DNA of 64,000 nucleotides. Origin: Curvularia sp. ZM96. Lineage: Eukaryota > Ascomycota > Dothideomycetes > Pleosporales > Pleosporaceae. The DNA lies in contig JAJGBQ010000001.1 in the NCBI GenBank assembly GCA_022457065.1, positions 6,820,001 to 6,884,000 on the forward strand, read 5' to 3'. Each line of letters opens with the position of its first letter. The first letter of the stretch is position 1. The notes beneath the pieces are model-generated. The model saw only the letters and a program-made list of their open reading frames with translations. It searched no databases and was not told the DNA's origin. A program made the translations under genes and the position numbers. This document shows, one piece after another, positions 63,396-64,000 of this stretch.

Positions 63396-64000
63396 CTATC
63401 CCCCTTCCCCCATGACCCCCTCCGCCGCCCCCTTGACCCTCTCACTAGAATCCACCAGCTGTCTCGCCGCCGTCTGAATCGATATACTCTCCCGCTGCAT
63501 AGTCCTGACCGCGCTCTCCAGTACCTGTGTTCTCGCCCTTAACCTACTAACTTCTCCTCTGAGCACATTGACTGTCTCCATCTGCGACGCCGACGAAGTC
63601 GAAATGGTGTAATTATTCTCCATAGCTTCGTTCGGCCTCGTAGAGGGGGATCCTGCCTTTGCGCGTGATGTTGGATGGAACTGATCTCCCGTCACCATCG
63701 CCTCTTCCAGCACCCGAATCCTTTGTTCCAACTCCATTCTTTCAGCTTCCCATTTCTTCTTGTCATCTGCGCTTTGCGATTGCAGGCGGTTTGCCATTTC
63801 CATGATGCGCATGTACTGTGCTCCGTTGGCAATCAGCTGGCGTCGAGCCTCGTCTCTACTCTGCTGTAATTCCTCGACTTGACCTTCCATATTCGCAACT
63901 TGTGTCTGTAGCTTTTCTTTCTCTTCGGTAAGACTGTTGATTTCGACATCGCTAACTTCAAATTTCTTTTCGAGGGTGGCACACTTTGATTTTTGGCGTT
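63396..64000 (-). CDS. coiled-coil protein, C-terminal part (runs off the window)
   Basis: The frame is open from the window edge (first full codon at 63998) to the stop at 63396, about 200 residues, so this is the C-terminal part of a larger gene. It is heptad-rich (SKCATLEKKFEVSDVEINSL, TEEKEKLQTQVANMEGQVEE, ADDKKKWEAERMELEQRIRVLEEAM), with a short Ser/Thr/Asn-rich break, then a second coiled coil (METVNVLRGEVSRLRARTQVLESAVRTMQRES). No further domain. It could be a cytoskeletal or vesicle-tether type protein; the N-terminus is needed. Confidence 0.75.
   Translation of the reverse strand, partial: RQKSKCATLEKKFEVSDVEINSLTEEKEKLQTQVANMEGQVEELQQSRDEARRQLIANGAQYMRIMEMANRLQSQSADDKKKWEAERMELEQRIRVLEEAMVTGDQFHPTSRAKAGSPSTRPNEAMENNYTISTSSASQMETVNVLRGEVSRLRARTQVLESAVRTMQRESISIQTAARQLVDSSERVKGAAEGVMGEGG

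Noticed and set aside
1..64000. tRNA, rRNA or CRISPR loci
   Set aside because: Apart from the B-box-like site in the retroposon I found no tRNA-like A/B-box pair, no rRNA sequence and no regularly spaced repeat-spacer array.

Overview
The window is nuclear DNA of a filamentous ascomycete. Genes carry short GT-AG introns (about 45-105 bp) with CTRAY-type branch points, and gene content (ENA-type sodium ATPase, septin-like GTPase, fungal rhodopsin-like 7TM protein, Adp1-type ABC transporter) is typical of Pezizomycotina. The mix of compact housekeeping genes and decayed accessory DNA suggests a dothideomycete (Pleosporales-like); that placement is inference, no marker gene settles it.

Layout: 0-8 kb: UbiB-family kinase (-), Yae1 (-), SDR enzyme (+), septin-like GTPase (+). 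8-14 kb: secreted histidine acid phosphatase, then a nested repeat (a hAT-like MITE inserted into the target-site duplication of an A-tailed retroposon carrying a (GTT)31 microsatellite), then threonine dehydratase ILV1. 14-23 kb: BCAS3-type WD40 protein (-), secreted SRPBCC protein, cystinosin-like PQ-loop transporter, rhodopsin-like 7TM protein. 24.7-31.4 kb: a Dal5-type MFS transporter, a flavin monooxygenase and a TauD-type dioxygenase that look like a sulfonate/organosulfur catabolic cluster, followed by the orphan tail of what may have been a transcription factor. 31.5-33.7 kb: CorA-like membrane protein. 34-36 kb: AT-rich decay with a frameshifted pseudogene and a second copy of the retroposon tail. 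37.5-40.8 kb: ENA Na+/K+ P-type ATPase. 42-53 kb: PDX1 (E3-binding protein of pyruvate dehydrogenase) divergent from a mitochondrial membrane protein, a small charged protein, a PLP aminotransferase divergent from an Adp1-type ABC transporter, and a mitochondrial APH/AIM9-like kinase.

53.7-62.3 kb is very different: a dense field of short broken coding fragments on both strands (two SNF2 helicase motif-VI relics, a chromodomain, a coiled-coil tail with an internal stop, a frameshifted HTH protein). In one relic the stops are all explicable by C-to-T change. The last 600 bp hold the C-terminal part of a coiled-coil protein running off the window.

Exon boundaries were derived by hand from reading-frame continuity plus GT/AG/branch signals; genes given as whole spans list their exons in the evidence. 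Several proposed starts were moved to a real ATG where the longest frame began at TTG or GTG.
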